From Bacillus_BA fengqiuensis (lineage in GTDB: Bacteria; Bacillota; Bacilli; Bacillales; Bacillaceae_H): DNA of 64,000 nucleotides. Shown in pieces: positions 1 to 7,661 of this stretch. A program made the translations under genes and the position numbers. Positions within the stretch are counted from its first letter, which is position 1. Every line of letters begins with the position of its first letter. Where the stretch lies: assembly GCA_030813035.1 (NCBI GenBank), contig JAUSTV010000001.1; one strand, given 5' to 3'. Below the pieces are notes generated by a model, which had not been told where the DNA came from, ran no database searches, and was given only the letters and a program-made list of their open reading frames with translations.

Positions 1-203
1 TTCAGCTGCTCGGACACTTCACCGCCCAAATATTGCGCGGCGATATTTTTTCCTTCTTGCAGCAACGACCGCTCGATGTCTTTGACGTAAAGGTCCCGAT
101 ATAAAAAATGAATGAATAAAAACGAAAACAAAATCGTCATGCAAATGATGGCGCTCACCATGAGGCGAAAACGCGCTTGAAAAGAAAAGGAACTCCATTT
201 CAA
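1..203 (-). CDS. Sensor histidine kinase, N-terminal part (truncated by window start)
   Basis: Only the first 67 or so codons are present; the rest lies beyond position 1. Reading from a TTG at 203, the product has a basic N-terminus, then a hydrophobic segment (about residues 14-33, core MVSAIICMTILFSFLFIHFL) that looks like the first membrane anchor, followed by the start of an extracytoplasmic sensor region. It begins 5 bp after the response regulator stop and is preceded by AAAGGA, so the two are translated from one operon. An internal ATG at about residue 15 is an alternative start. The kinase core is not visible, so the assignment rests on position next to the response regulator plus the membrane anchor. 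The signal sensed is unknown. Confidence 0.7.
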   Translation of the reverse strand, partial: MKWSSFSFQARFRLMVSAIICMTILFSFLFIHFLYRDLYVKDIERSLLQEGKNIAAQYLGGEVSEQL

Positions 204-208
204 ATCCT

Positions 209-883
209 TTACACCTCGACTTTATAGCCGACGCCCCAAACGGTATGGAGGATGTCCGCTCCTTCTTTCAGTTTCAAGCGAAGGGTTTTAATATGTGTAT
301 CGACTGTCCGCTCGCTTCCTTCATAATCATAGCCCCATATTTTTTCGAGCAGCTGTTCCCTTGAAAAGACTTGTCCTTTATAGTCACAAAGGAATTGAAG
401 CAACTCATATTCTTTTAGCGTAAGCGAAATGGGTTGATTGTTGAAAAAGACTTGCCGACCTTTTTTGTTGATGGATAACGGACCGACTTGCAGCAGTTCC
501 GGTTTTGGTGATGATGGCTGCGTTCGGCGCAGAACCGCTTGAACGCGTGCGATGAGTTCACCGAAACTGAACGGTTTCATCATATAATCATCCGCTCCGA
601 GATTCAGTCCGTGAATGCGGTCCCATTCATCTCCGCGCGCCGTTAAAAAGATGATCGGGATTTGCCTTTTTTGGCGGATGTGGGCTGCAACGGTAAACCC
701 GTCCATCTTAGGCATCATGACGTCAAGCAAAATGAGCTGCGGACTCTTGGTGTTCAAAAGGTCCAACGCCTCTTGCCCGTTTGCCGCTTCCATACAGCGG
801 AAACCTTCCTTTTCAAGATACAATTTGACGAGCTGGCGCATGTCCGTTTCGTCGTCCACAATTAAAATGGTTACATCTTTCAC
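209..883 (-). CDS. OmpR/PhoB-family response regulator
   Basis: A 224-residue two-component response regulator. The receiver domain (about 1-120) has the acidic pair D10-D11, phospho-acceptor D54 in LLDVMMPKMDG, and K103 in the MMKPF motif. The C-terminal half (about 130-224) is a winged-helix DNA-binding domain with the typical SLTLKEYELL and VDTHIKTLRLKL segments. It starts at a GTG whose last two bases overlap the TGA of the upstream lipoprotein gene (GTGA, 4 bp overlap), so translation is coupled. The cognate kinase follows. Target genes are unknown; the palindromic intergenic structure at 1975-2024 in front of the operon is a natural candidate site (inference). Confidence 0.95.
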   Translation of the reverse strand: MKDVTILIVDDETDMRQLVKLYLEKEGFRCMEAANGQEALDLLNTKSPQLILLDVMMPKMDGFTVAAHIRQKRQIPIIFLTARGDEWDRIHGLNLGADDYMMKPFSFGELIARVQAVLRRTQPSSPKPELLQVGPLSINKKGRQVFFNNQPISLTLKEYELLQFLCDYKGQVFSREQLLEKIWGYDYEGSERTVDTHIKTLRLKLKEGADILHTVWGVGYKVEV

Positions 884-1851
884 GCTCGTTCTTCCTCTCT
901 AACAAATAATTGAAACGGTCCGGTTCCGACCGGAATTTGTTTGATGGTTTGAAATGTTTTTAAATCGACCACCTGGACTTTATTGCTGTCATAGCTTGCA
1001 ATATACAGCTTATCTTGAAAGAGCTTCATGGAAAAGGGATTGGACCCGGTTTCGATTTTTTCTTCGATGCGCTTCGTGTCATAATCGATTTTCCAAAGTT
1101 CATTCGAGCCGTGACTTAATGCGTATACATGATTTTGTGCACGGGCAAAGTCAATCGGCATCACGGGTGTTGTAATTTTTTCTTTTAGTGTGCCGTCAGT
1201 CAGCGAGTAGATATAAATGTCATCTTGGATTTGTTCGCCTGAACCGTGGCCCCCGAGCCATAATTCGTCCTTGTTTTCATCGATCCAGCCGCCGACTGAA
1301 CGGGGCGGTGCCGGAAACGTTCCTGCCGTTTTCCAGGAGGATTTCAAGATGACACTCATATAAGCTTCTTCGTAGCTTGCTACGTACAATTTATCGCTGC
1401 TTTCCAATATCGTAAACGGAGCGCTGTCCAGTTTCATTTCTTCGTGCTGTTTACCGTCAAGGGTAAACACCCGTAAAGAGTTTCGTTTTTGGTCTGCCGC
1501 ATATACATGAGTGCCGTCTGCTGACAAGACCATGTTTTCAATGCCTTTTCCCGTTTTCCATTCACCGAGTGCTTTTCCGCTCGAAAGTTCATAAACATAT
1601 GCACGGTCCAGCTCTTTTCCGTATAATAGAAGTTGGTCTTCTGTTAAAAATACCGCACGTTGAAAGGCAAAGGGGAGTGTCCACGTTTTTTCTTCATATG
1701 ATTCCGTATCAATAAATGAAAGGGAATGATCTTGAATGTTGACCGTCATGACATAATCCGCCTGAACAGGAATGGACGGCAAACGTTCGGGCGAAGAACA
1801 GCTCGTCAACAGCCATGGACATGCCAAAACGAAAAGAACGGTTTTCTGCAA
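880..1851 (-). CDS. Beta-propeller lipoprotein (YVTN/YncE-like)
   Basis: A predicted exported lipoprotein of 323 residues. I chose the TTG at 1851 because AAGGAGG lies 8 bp upstream; a longer reading frame has no such site and would put 23 odd residues before the signal peptide. The N-terminus is a short signal with lipobox LTSC. The rest consists of repeated blades of about 40 residues with patterns such as VLSADGTHVYAADQ and LYIASYDSNKVQVVDL, typical of YVTN/YncE-type seven-bladed propellers. It is the first gene of an operon with a response regulator and kinase, so it may be an accessory sensor or binding protein for that system (inference). Ligand unknown. Confidence 0.75.
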   Translation of the reverse strand: MQKTVLFVLACPWLLTSCSSPERLPSIPVQADYVMTVNIQDHSLSFIDTESYEEKTWTLPFAFQRAVFLTEDQLLLYGKELDRAYVYELSSGKALGEWKTGKGIENMVLSADGTHVYAADQKRNSLRVFTLDGKQHEEMKLDSAPFTILESSDKLYVASYEEAYMSVILKSSWKTAGTFPAPPRSVGGWIDENKDELWLGGHGSGEQIQDDIYIYSLTDGTLKEKITTPVMPIDFARAQNHVYALSHGSNELWKIDYDTKRIEEKIETGSNPFSMKLFQDKLYIASYDSNKVQVVDLKTFQTIKQIPVGTGPFQLFVREEERA

Positions 1852-1974
1852 AAAATCGACCTCCTTAATGTGACATGAATCAAAAGTTATAGAGTCATTA
1901 TAGTTTTGGATTTTATTCAAGTTTTTCTATTTTTTTGCTCCGAATAAACTTTTACATATTTGATTATAGGCAAT

Positions 1975-2024
1975 AATTGTGATGAAAGCGTGAACTTTAT
2001 TCATTTCATAAAGTTCTCACAATT
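1975..2024. promoter_or_regulatory. Nested inverted repeat between divergent lipoprotein genes
   Basis: GAACTTTAT (1992-2000) and ATAAAGTTC (2008-2016) form a perfect 9 bp inverted repeat around a 7-base loop. AATTGTGA (1975-1982) and TCACAATT (2017-2024) form a second 8 bp pair outside it, with a 9-base insertion on the left arm. It lies in the 220 bp between the divergent genes at 1851 and 2072. It could be a binding site for the adjacent response regulator or an RNA hairpin in the leader of the gene at 2072. Confidence 0.5.
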
Positions 2025-2071
2025 TTATGATACCGTTTTAACTAAAAGCAAGAAGGAAAGGGGAAAGAAAC

Positions 2072-2524
2072 ATGAAAAAATCGATCTTACCAGCACTAAT
2101 CGGGCTGATGGCCATATTATCAGGATGCGGCGAGCAAGAGGCACAAACGGAGCCGGAAGTGAAAATTGTGGAAGTCGAAATTCTCGCCGATGAAAAGGGA
2201 GAAGTCAATGAAACGATGCCAATCGAAGCGAAGGTTACATATGGAGATGAACTGGTGGAGGACGCGGAAGTAACGTTCGAGCTCATTAACGGAGAGAAAA
2301 AAGAACGAATCGCGGCAAAAGGTGAGGGAAAAGGCATTTATCATATCGATAAAACGTTTACAGAAGAAGGAACATATGAAGTGATTGCCCATACGAATGC
2401 GAAAAGCATGCATACAATGCCGAAAATGCACATCCAAGTCGGCGATAAGGTGACGGTGAACACTGACGCTGGAGAAATGGACCACAAAGAAATGGACATG
2501 GAAGAAAGCAGCCATGAGCATTGA
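2072..2524 (+). CDS. YtkA-like (FixH-like) lipoprotein with His/Met-rich tail
   Basis: A 150-residue exported lipoprotein. The signal peptide ends in a lipobox LSGC (Cys about 19). The body (about 30-125) is a single immunoglobulin-like beta domain resembling the YtkA-like family: PIEAKVTYGDELVEDAEVTF followed by a GIYHIDKTFTEEGTYEV strand pair. The C-terminus is rich in His, Met and Asp (MDHKEMDMEE...SHEH), which suggests metal binding, perhaps copper, although this is inference. It has a good ribosome binding site (AAGGGGAAAG), is transcribed divergently from the propeller-lipoprotein two-component operon, and is followed by a terminator, so it is a single-gene unit and a likely target of that system. 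Confidence 0.8.
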   Translation: MKKSILPALIGLMAILSGCGEQEAQTEPEVKIVEVEILADEKGEVNETMPIEAKVTYGDELVEDAEVTFELINGEKKERIAAKGEGKGIYHIDKTFTEEGTYEVIAHTNAKSMHTMPKMHIQVGDKVTVNTDAGEMDHKEMDMEESSHEH

Positions 2525-2544
2525 TTGTTCAGCTCATATACAAG

Positions 2545-2574
2545 GAAACGTCCTTTTCGAAAGAGGGCGTTTTC
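2545..2574 (+). terminator. Rho-independent terminator after the YtkA-like gene
   Basis: AAACGTCCTTT and the complementary AAAGAGGGCGTTT form a 10-12 bp hairpin with two G-T pairs, 22 bp after the stop codon at 2524, followed by a short T-rich tail. Confidence 0.7.
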
Positions 2575-2634
2575 GCCTTGAAGAAGGGGGGGAATATAAT
2601 AAGTGAAATAAAAAGTAAAGGACTTGGAATTATT

Positions 2635-2871
2635 TTATTGGTTCCGTATTAAACGATTCATTTCTTTTATTTCTACTCTATGTTCTATGGAACGTGCCGA
2701 TAGTTCTTCAATCACTCGTTGTTGACGTCCTACAAACTCTTCCAACTTTTCATAGCTTTCAGGAATACCGGTCATTTTACGCTCGATTCGGTCTATTTTT
2801 TCTTCTAATCGGGCTTGTCCATCTTTTATGCTTTTTAATTCTGTTAAAATTAACTTTAATGTATCCTCCAC
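2635..2871 (-). CDS. Small coiled-coil protein of unknown function
   Basis: A 78-residue, highly charged, all-helical protein. Heptad-like spacing of Leu and Ile runs through nearly the whole length (LKLILTELKSIKDGQARLEE, then IDRIERKM, and EEFVGRQQRVIEELSA), so it should form a coiled coil. There is no signal peptide, membrane segment or catalytic motif. The start is supported by a GGAGGTGATAG site just upstream. Similar short coiled-coil proteins are common in Bacillus genomes without a known role. It stands alone: downstream is stem-loop A (2951-3006 lies upstream on this strand) and the neighbours face other ways. Confidence 0.65.
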   Translation of the reverse strand: MEDTLKLILTELKSIKDGQARLEEKIDRIERKMTGIPESYEKLEEFVGRQQRVIEELSARSIEHRVEIKEMNRLIRNQ

Positions 2872-2950
2872 TCTCTATCACCTCCAAAAAAACATCAAAA
2901 ACATTATAGCATATATAAGTCTCTAATCGACCACGAAAACTAATTTTAAT

Positions 2951-3006
2951 GAAAGGCCTCGTTACAAAATCCCTTGAATTACTGGGTTTTTACGACGAGG
3001 CCTTTC
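2951..3006. repeat. Stem-loop family, copy A (terminator-like)
   Basis: GAAAGGCCTCGT (2951-2962) pairs perfectly with ACGAGGCCTTTC (2995-3006). An inner pair AAATCCC/GGGTTTT lies inside. The loop core ATTACTGGGTTTTTACGA recurs in related form at 4974-5031 and 19600-19646, with different outer stems. It sits directly downstream of the penicillin-binding protein gene and probably serves as its terminator. Confidence 0.75.
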
Positions 3007-3013
3007 ACACTCA

Positions 3014-4813
3014 TTATTCAAATTTCCTGATGATTTTATCGAACATAATAGCCGGCGCATCTCCGCCGCTGCTTTTTAAATAGTGATCATCATCCGGACG
3101 GTCAAAGCCGGCATGGATCGCCATCACGGTTTCTTCTGTATACCCGATGAACCAGGCATCTTTGTTTGCTTCGCGATTTGTCTCGCTCAGCTGGGTCGTG
3201 CCCGTTTTTCCAGCGATTTTCACGTTTGTTGAGCGTGCTTTTCGACCTGTACCATACGGCTCTTCGACCACGCTTCTTAACATGTCCGTCATTTCCTGCG
3301 CATTTTCTGCCGTCATGAGCGTTTTCGAGTTTTGCTGGGATTTTGTCTGTCCATCAGGTTTCACCAAACGCTCGATCACTCTTGCTTTATTCATAATGCC
3401 GCCGTTCGCAAAAGCTGTATACGCTTGCGCAAATTGGAGGGGAGAGATGCCGCTCGCCGTTCCTCCGAGGGCTAAGGCGAGATTTTTGTCTTCTTCTTTC
3501 AAATCGATCCCGCTCTTTTCAACAAAATTAAACCCTTGATCGACGCCGATTTCGCTTAATAATGAAACGGCCGGAATGTTCAGTGAACGGGCGACTGCTT
3601 CTTCCATCGACACTTCGCCGTGATAGCGGTTGTTATAATTTTTCGGTGCATAGTCACTGAAAGTTTTCGGCTCATCAATGAGTGTGGATGAGCGATTCCA
3701 CACATTCGTTTCCAAAGCGGGCGCGTAGACGGCGAGCGGTTTGATGGCTGAACCGGGCTGATACGGAATGACGGCATGATTCAATCCTTTTGGCGTATAA
3801 TCACGCCCGCCGTACAATGCTTGGATCAAACCGGTGTCAGGTGATACCGCCGCGATGCCGATTTCGACTTTTTGATCCGAACGGTCTTCCGCGAATCGAT
3901 AGCCGTCTGCCGTGTCGTTGACGGCATCTTGTAACGATTCTTCAAAGCCGGTATAAATTTTATACCCGCCGCGATAGAGCTGTTCCTCGGTAATGTTGTA
4001 CGTTTTGGCTGCTTCTGCCGTTACGGCATCAATGAAGGCTTGATAAGGGCTCGGTTCTTTTACGGGGACGTCTGGAACCCGAACGTCTTCTTCTTTTGCT
4101 GTTTCCCATTCTTCTTTTGAAATGACTTGCTGCTCGTACATGAGATCCAACACAACATTGCGCCGCTCCTGTGCCAAGTCTGTATCATTGGCGGGAGAGT
4201 ATTTGCTCGGTGCTTTCGGAAGGCCTGCGAGCAGGGCAGCTTCAGAAATAGACAGGTCTTTTGCTTCTTTATCAAAGTAGAGCCTCGTGGCCGCTCCGAT
4301 GCCGTAAGTCCCGCTTCCAAAATAGATTTGGTTCACATAGAGCTCTAAAATGTCATCTTTCGTCAACTTCCGTTCAAGGGCAACGGCTAACACCATTTCA
4401 TCTACTTTTCGCTTGATCGTCTTTTCTCGCGATAAATATAGATTCCGGACGAGCTGCTGGGTGATGGTACTGGCGCCTTCCGCTTTACGTCTTTCCACGA
4501 TATTCGTCACAAGTGCGCGGAAGATCCCGCGTATATCCACACCGAAATGATCATAAAACCGTTTATCTTCCGTCACGACAAATGCCATTTTCGCATAATC
4601 AGGCAACGTATCAAGACTGACATTTGTTCGCGGAACCGTTTTAAATAATTTGTCGAGCTCGTTACCCTCATTGTCATAAATGACCGTGCTTTCGGCTGTC
4701 AGCAGTTTCTGGACATCCATTTTATTGATGTCGGTAATATCTTGAAAGGAACAAGCGCTAAAAAGGAATAAACATAATACCAATAACAAGATTCTATTTG
4801 CAAATGTTTTCAT
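3014..4813 (-). CDS. Class A (bifunctional) penicillin-binding protein, PBP1A family
   Basis: A 599-residue peptidoglycan polymerase and crosslinker acting outside the membrane. The GT51 glycosyltransferase domain comes first (about 35-210, catalytic Glu 84 in TEDKRFYDHFGVD, then GASTITQQLVRN). The transpeptidase follows with all three motifs: S357-x-x-K360 in PGSAIKP, SLN at 412-414 and KTG at 538-540 (numbering two residues higher if the GTG at 4819 is used). I chose the ATG at 4813 because GAGGTGA lies at better spacing there. Unusually, the N-terminal hydrophobic stretch ends in LFSAC, a plausible lipobox, instead of a plain membrane anchor. The length is shorter than vegetative PBP1 and resembles sporulation-associated PbpF/PbpG types; the exact orthologue is not certain. 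Confidence 0.92.
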   Translation of the reverse strand: MKTFANRILLLVLCLFLFSACSFQDITDINKMDVQKLLTAESTVIYDNEGNELDKLFKTVPRTNVSLDTLPDYAKMAFVVTEDKRFYDHFGVDIRGIFRALVTNIVERRKAEGASTITQQLVRNLYLSREKTIKRKVDEMVLAVALERKLTKDDILELYVNQIYFGSGTYGIGAATRLYFDKEAKDLSISEAALLAGLPKAPSKYSPANDTDLAQERRNVVLDLMYEQQVISKEEWETAKEEDVRVPDVPVKEPSPYQAFIDAVTAEAAKTYNITEEQLYRGGYKIYTGFEESLQDAVNDTADGYRFAEDRSDQKVEIGIAAVSPDTGLIQALYGGRDYTPKGLNHAVIPYQPGSAIKPLAVYAPALETNVWNRSSTLIDEPKTFSDYAPKNYNNRYHGEVSMEEAVARSLNIPAVSLLSEIGVDQGFNFVEKSGIDLKEEDKNLALALGGTASGISPLQFAQAYTAFANGGIMNKARVIERLVKPDGQTKSQQNSKTLMTAENAQEMTDMLRSVVEEPYGTGRKARSTNVKIAGKTGTTQLSETNREANKDAWFIGYTEETVMAIHAGFDRPDDDHYLKSSGGDAPAIMFDKIIRKFE

Positions 4814-4907
4814 ATTCACCTCAAATGAACGCTTTTCCTATAGTGTTTTATATTGAAATGAAATTATGTATAGCGAAAAGAAGGCAGGCAGCTAATAGGT
4901 GAAAAAT

Positions 4908-4964
4908 TTTATCCCTCATTAACTAACGGACAGTAAGACCCCCATTGATGGAAGTTTCCTTTAT
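4908..4964 (+). repeat. 53-57 bp dispersed repeat, copy 1
   Basis: Core CAGTAAGACCCCCATTGATG followed by GAAGTTTCCTTTAT. The same element occurs at 20272-20324 and 37083-37135, all on the same strand. This copy differs in its first half, where the CCCG/CGGG mini-hairpin of the other copies is lost. It is in the intergenic space between the PBP and coat-like genes. Confidence 0.85.
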
Positions 4965-4973
4965 ATTTTTATT

Positions 4974-5031
4974 AAAATGGATCGTCAACGAAAACTGTCG
5001 GTATTACCGGGTTTTCATGACGGTCCATTTT
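4974..5031. repeat. Stem-loop family, copy B
   Basis: AAAATGGATCGTCA (4974-4987) pairs with TGACGGTCCATTTT (5018-5031), 14 bp with one G-T pair. Inside is a second stem, GAAAAC...CGG with CCG...GTTTTC. The loop core ATTACCGGGTTTTCATGACG matches copies A and C in position while the stem bases differ. It lies downstream of the coat-like gene at 5070-5744 and may be its terminator. Confidence 0.7.
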
Positions 5032-5069
5032 GCAAGGGGGTAATCCGTAAGGGACTTTTACCTTGTGGG

Positions 5070-5744
5070 TCACCCTCTTTCTTCCGGAAAAACCGGGCAT
5101 GCTTCAGATGGCAGTAGAGAGGTGTCATTCATGGTGGATTCTTCGCGCGGTTTACAAGCTGTTCCGGTTAACTCAACTTTTACGTCTGCCGTTGACACGA
5201 TGCTTTGGCATACCAGAATATTAATGGCCGCATCGATGCACGGCGACTGTTCACTGATTGGGGGGATAAGGTGTGCCTTGCAATCGATCTGGGTAACTTC
5301 ACAGTCAATGTCCGTGCCGGGCGGAGCGCATAGAAACACGGTTTCGACTTCGGAAAACGGAAACACGGATTGGAGGCATAATTCTCCTTTTCGATTAAAA
5401 AATTGCACCGTCACGAATCCTTGTTTCAATAAATCGATTCTCTGAAGTGTCACTATCTTTCCAAGCGGGGTCATTATTTGAATATTTGTGCGGTCATTCG
5501 GCGACGTCAATTCTTTACAGTGAATAGCACACGCATCATTTGGAGACACAGGGTGGCCGCCGCTGTCGGATAAATAGCACTTCGTACGCTTAATATCGTC
5601 AACATTGCAGCGAATGGCATCAATCTCTATTTCTTGGTCGAGCTGAACGCGTTCCTTCAATTTGATGAGTGTGGACCGGTTTACCCAGTCAAATATTTTC
5701 GGAACCCGAACGCAGTGAGAGGGGAGAGTGTTCTCTGGCAGCAT
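5070..5744 (-). CDS. Putative spore coat/exosporium protein, SPOCS-like
   Basis: A 224-residue Cys-containing protein with no signal peptide. The start at 5744 is preferred over one 33 bp further upstream because AAAGGAGTGA lies 8 bp before it. The central part (about 80-190) has the alternating beta pattern and landmark residues seen in SPOCS/DUF3794 domains: LLKQGFVTVQFFNRKGE, a FPFSEVETVFLCAPPG strand-turn, and a late VCQSIVSTADVKVELTG strand. The island at 12.4-17.3 kb holds four further proteins of this general type. I therefore infer a role in the spore outer layers. The family assignment comes from pattern recognition only; 12 Cys residues suggest crosslinking. Confidence 0.5.
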   Translation of the reverse strand: MLPENTLPSHCVRVPKIFDWVNRSTLIKLKERVQLDQEIEIDAIRCNVDDIKRTKCYLSDSGGHPVSPNDACAIHCKELTSPNDRTNIQIMTPLGKIVTLQRIDLLKQGFVTVQFFNRKGELCLQSVFPFSEVETVFLCAPPGTDIDCEVTQIDCKAHLIPPISEQSPCIDAAINILVCQSIVSTADVKVELTGTACKPREESTMNDTSLLPSEACPVFPEERG

Positions 5745-6029
5745 ATATACATTCACTCCTTTCGGGCATATGCCCACTTTATTACTTTATATTATGATTA
5801 CCCAGCCCAATTGGTACGTAAAAAAGCATGTCTTTGCTATATGATTGAAACGTTTTGCTGCAATGCTGAAATGAATATTGGGTTCGTAATTTACTTTTTT
5901 AAAGAGAAGAAGGAGGAGGTATGTTAATATTTCTGACAAAAAGAATGATTACATGATTTCTATCATATTTGTTTGTTTAAAGAATAGAACGGTTTTAAAG
6001 GTGAACATTTAAAGGCTGAAAAAAACAAA
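5745..6029. other. AT-rich intergenic stretch upstream of the urt control region
   Basis: I see no gene here. It separates the coat-like gene from the urt promoter region and contains only AT-rich sequence; the control elements begin at 6030. Confidence 0.5.
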
Positions 6030-6043
6030 TGTTAACGTTTACA
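6030..6043 (+). promoter_or_regulatory. Candidate CcpA (cre) site upstream of urtA
   Basis: TGTTAACGTTTACA matches 13 of 14 positions of the cre consensus TGWAARCGYTWNCW. It lies about 46 bp before the -35 element at 6076. Carbon catabolite control of urea uptake is an inference. Confidence 0.5.
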
Positions 6044-6075
6044 TAAATAAAATAGGGAAAATTTTCACAATCCCC

Positions 6076-6103
6076 TTGATTTTGTCAGAAAATTTTATAT
6101 AAT
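6076..6103 (+). promoter_or_regulatory. Sigma-A-type promoter of the urt operon
   Basis: TTGATT (6076-6081) and TATAAT (6098-6103) are separated by 16 bp. The spacer contains CAGAAAATT, which is also found in the spacer of the ureC promoter at 32076-32103. Confidence 0.65.
6083..6099 (+). promoter_or_regulatory. TnrA/GlnR-like box 1 in the urt promoter spacer
   Basis: TGTCAGAAAATTTTATA agrees with TGTNANAWWWTMTNACA at 15 of 17 positions and overlaps the promoter spacer, a position suited to repression by GlnR. Confidence 0.45.
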
Positions 6104-6118
6104 TTAACTATCATTAGA

Positions 6119-6135
6119 TGTTAGAAAATTTAACA
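6119..6135 (+). promoter_or_regulatory. TnrA/GlnR box 2 upstream of urtA
   Basis: TGTTAGAAAATTTAACA matches the TnrA/GlnR consensus TGTNANAWWWTMTNACA at 16 of 17 positions and is nearly palindromic. It lies 16 bp after the -10 element. A perfect match sits in the equivalent place before ureC. Confidence 0.75.
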
Positions 6136-6181
6136 TATAGTGTAAGGATTTGTAACTGAGGAGGTGTATTGAGAAATATAA

Positions 6182-6254
6182 AAAAGCCTCTCATGGCAGT
6201 GAGAAGCTTTTCATAGAACAGGCATAAAATTGTCAGCATACATATGCCTTGTTC
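6182..6254 (+). promoter_or_regulatory. Tandem hairpins in the urtA leader
   Basis: Hairpin 1: AAAAGC-C-TCTCA (6182-6193) pairs with TGAGA-A-GCTTTT (6200-6211), one C/A mismatch, loop of 6. Hairpin 2: GAACAGGCAT (6216-6225) pairs with ATGCC-T-TGTTC (6244-6254), one bulged T, loop of 18. They fill the leader between promoter and urtA start and could be an attenuator or protein-binding structure. Confidence 0.6.
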
Positions 6255-6297
6255 TCATTATATCACACATAATTGGAATCTGATAAGGGGTGTTAGA

Positions 6298-7569
6298 ATG
6301 AGAAACGCATTTTCAAAACCATTCGTATGGAAAAAACAATGGATGCTTGTGGCAGCAAGCTTGTCCTTGTTATTGGGCGGATGTGCCGCCAATAATTCGA
6401 CCGAACCGGCAGCGACCGATTCCGGGCAAAAAGAGGAAGCCGCTTCAGGAGACAGTGTAAAAGTGGGCGTGCTGCATTCCTTAAGCGGAACGATGGCGAT
6501 CAGCGAGGTTTCCCTTCGCGATGCAGAATTGATGGCGATTGAAGAAATCAATGAAGCGGGCGGTGTGCTCGGCAAACAAATCGAGCCGGTGATTGAAGAT
6601 GGTGCATCCGATTGGCCGACATTTGCAGAAAAAGCGAAAAAGCTATTACAAAAAGATGAAGTCGCGACGCTTTTCGGCGGATGGACTTCCGCGAGCCGAA
6701 AAGCGATGCTTCCGGTCGTGGAGCAAAACAATGGTTTGCTTTGGTATCCGGTTCAATATGAAGGAATGGAAGCGTCGCCGAACATTTTCTACACGGGAGC
6801 GACAACGAATCAGCAAATCGTTCCGGCAGTGAGCTGGCTTCTTGAAAATAAAGGGAAATCATTTTTCTTGATTGGTTCCGATTACGTGTTCCCGCGTACG
6901 GCAAACAAAATCATCAAGGCACAATTGAAAGCGGAAGGCGGCGAGTTGGCCGCTGAAGAATACACACCGCTTGGCCACACGGATTACAGTACGCTCATCA
7001 GTAAAATCAAGAGTGCAAAGCCGGATGTGATCTTTAATACGTTAAACGGAGACAGTAACGTGGCGTTCTTTAAACAATTAAAAGATGCGGGCATCACCCC
7101 GAAAGACATTCCGGTCATGTCCGTTAGTATTGCCGAAGAAGAAATTCGCGGCATCGGCGGCGACATTCTAGAAGGGCATCTTGCCGTTTGGAACTACTTC
7201 CAGACGACAGATACACCTGAAAACAAAGCGTTCGTTGAAAAGTATAAAGCGAAATACGGAGACGACCGCGTGACGGATGATCCGATTGAAGCCGCTTATT
7301 TCGCTGTTCATTTATGGGCGGAAGCCGTCGAAAAAGCCGGATCTTTTGATGTGGACAAAGTGAAGGAAGCAGCCGGCGGCATCGAATTTAAAGCGCCGGG
7401 CGGCACCGTGAAAGTGGAAGGGGCGAATCAACATACGTGGAAAACGGTCCGAATCGGTGAAATCCAAGCGGATGGACAAATCAGCGAGCTATGGAATTCA
7501 GGCGAGCCGATTAAGCCGGATCCTTATTTAGAAGGGTATAATTGGGCAAAAGGACTTAGCAATCAATAA
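6298..7569 (+). CDS. urtA: Urea ABC transporter, substrate-binding lipoprotein UrtA
   Basis: A 423-residue solute-binding protein that captures urea outside the membrane for UrtBCDE. The ATG at 6298 follows AAGGGGTG; an upstream in-frame ATG at 6244 lies inside a leader hairpin and is rejected. The signal peptide ends in lipobox LLGGC (Cys about 29). The body has the periplasmic-binding type I fold of the branched-chain amino acid/amide family: VKVGVLHSLSGTMAISE, then IEPVIEDGASDWPTFAEKA and LFGGWTSASRKAMLPV, which are characteristic of UrtA. It leads the operon urtA-B-C-D-E with ureA and ureB beyond. Promoter sites suggest nitrogen (TnrA/GlnR) and possibly carbon (CcpA) control. Confidence 0.95.
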   Translation: MRNAFSKPFVWKKQWMLVAASLSLLLGGCAANNSTEPAATDSGQKEEAASGDSVKVGVLHSLSGTMAISEVSLRDAELMAIEEINEAGGVLGKQIEPVIEDGASDWPTFAEKAKKLLQKDEVATLFGGWTSASRKAMLPVVEQNNGLLWYPVQYEGMEASPNIFYTGATTNQQIVPAVSWLLENKGKSFFLIGSDYVFPRTANKIIKAQLKAEGGELAAEEYTPLGHTDYSTLISKIKSAKPDVIFNTLNGDSNVAFFKQLKDAGITPKDIPVMSVSIAEEEIRGIGGDILEGHLAVWNYFQTTDTPENKAFVEKYKAKYGDDRVTDDPIEAAYFAVHLWAEAVEKAGSFDVDKVKEAAGGIEFKAPGGTVKVEGANQHTWKTVRIGEIQADGQISELWNSGEPIKPDPYLEGYNWAKGLSNQ

Positions 7570-7661
7570 GAAGCACGCAACGACAAATAGGGGAGTGTCC
7601 GTCATTCTCCTATTTGTTGTTTAATGAAAACGAAATGATTGCACAGAAGGGAGACAAAAAG

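Noticed and set aside
615..902. Plus-strand ORFs over the response regulator gene
   Set aside because: They are opposite-strand shadows of the regulator, without ribosome binding sites or protein-like composition.
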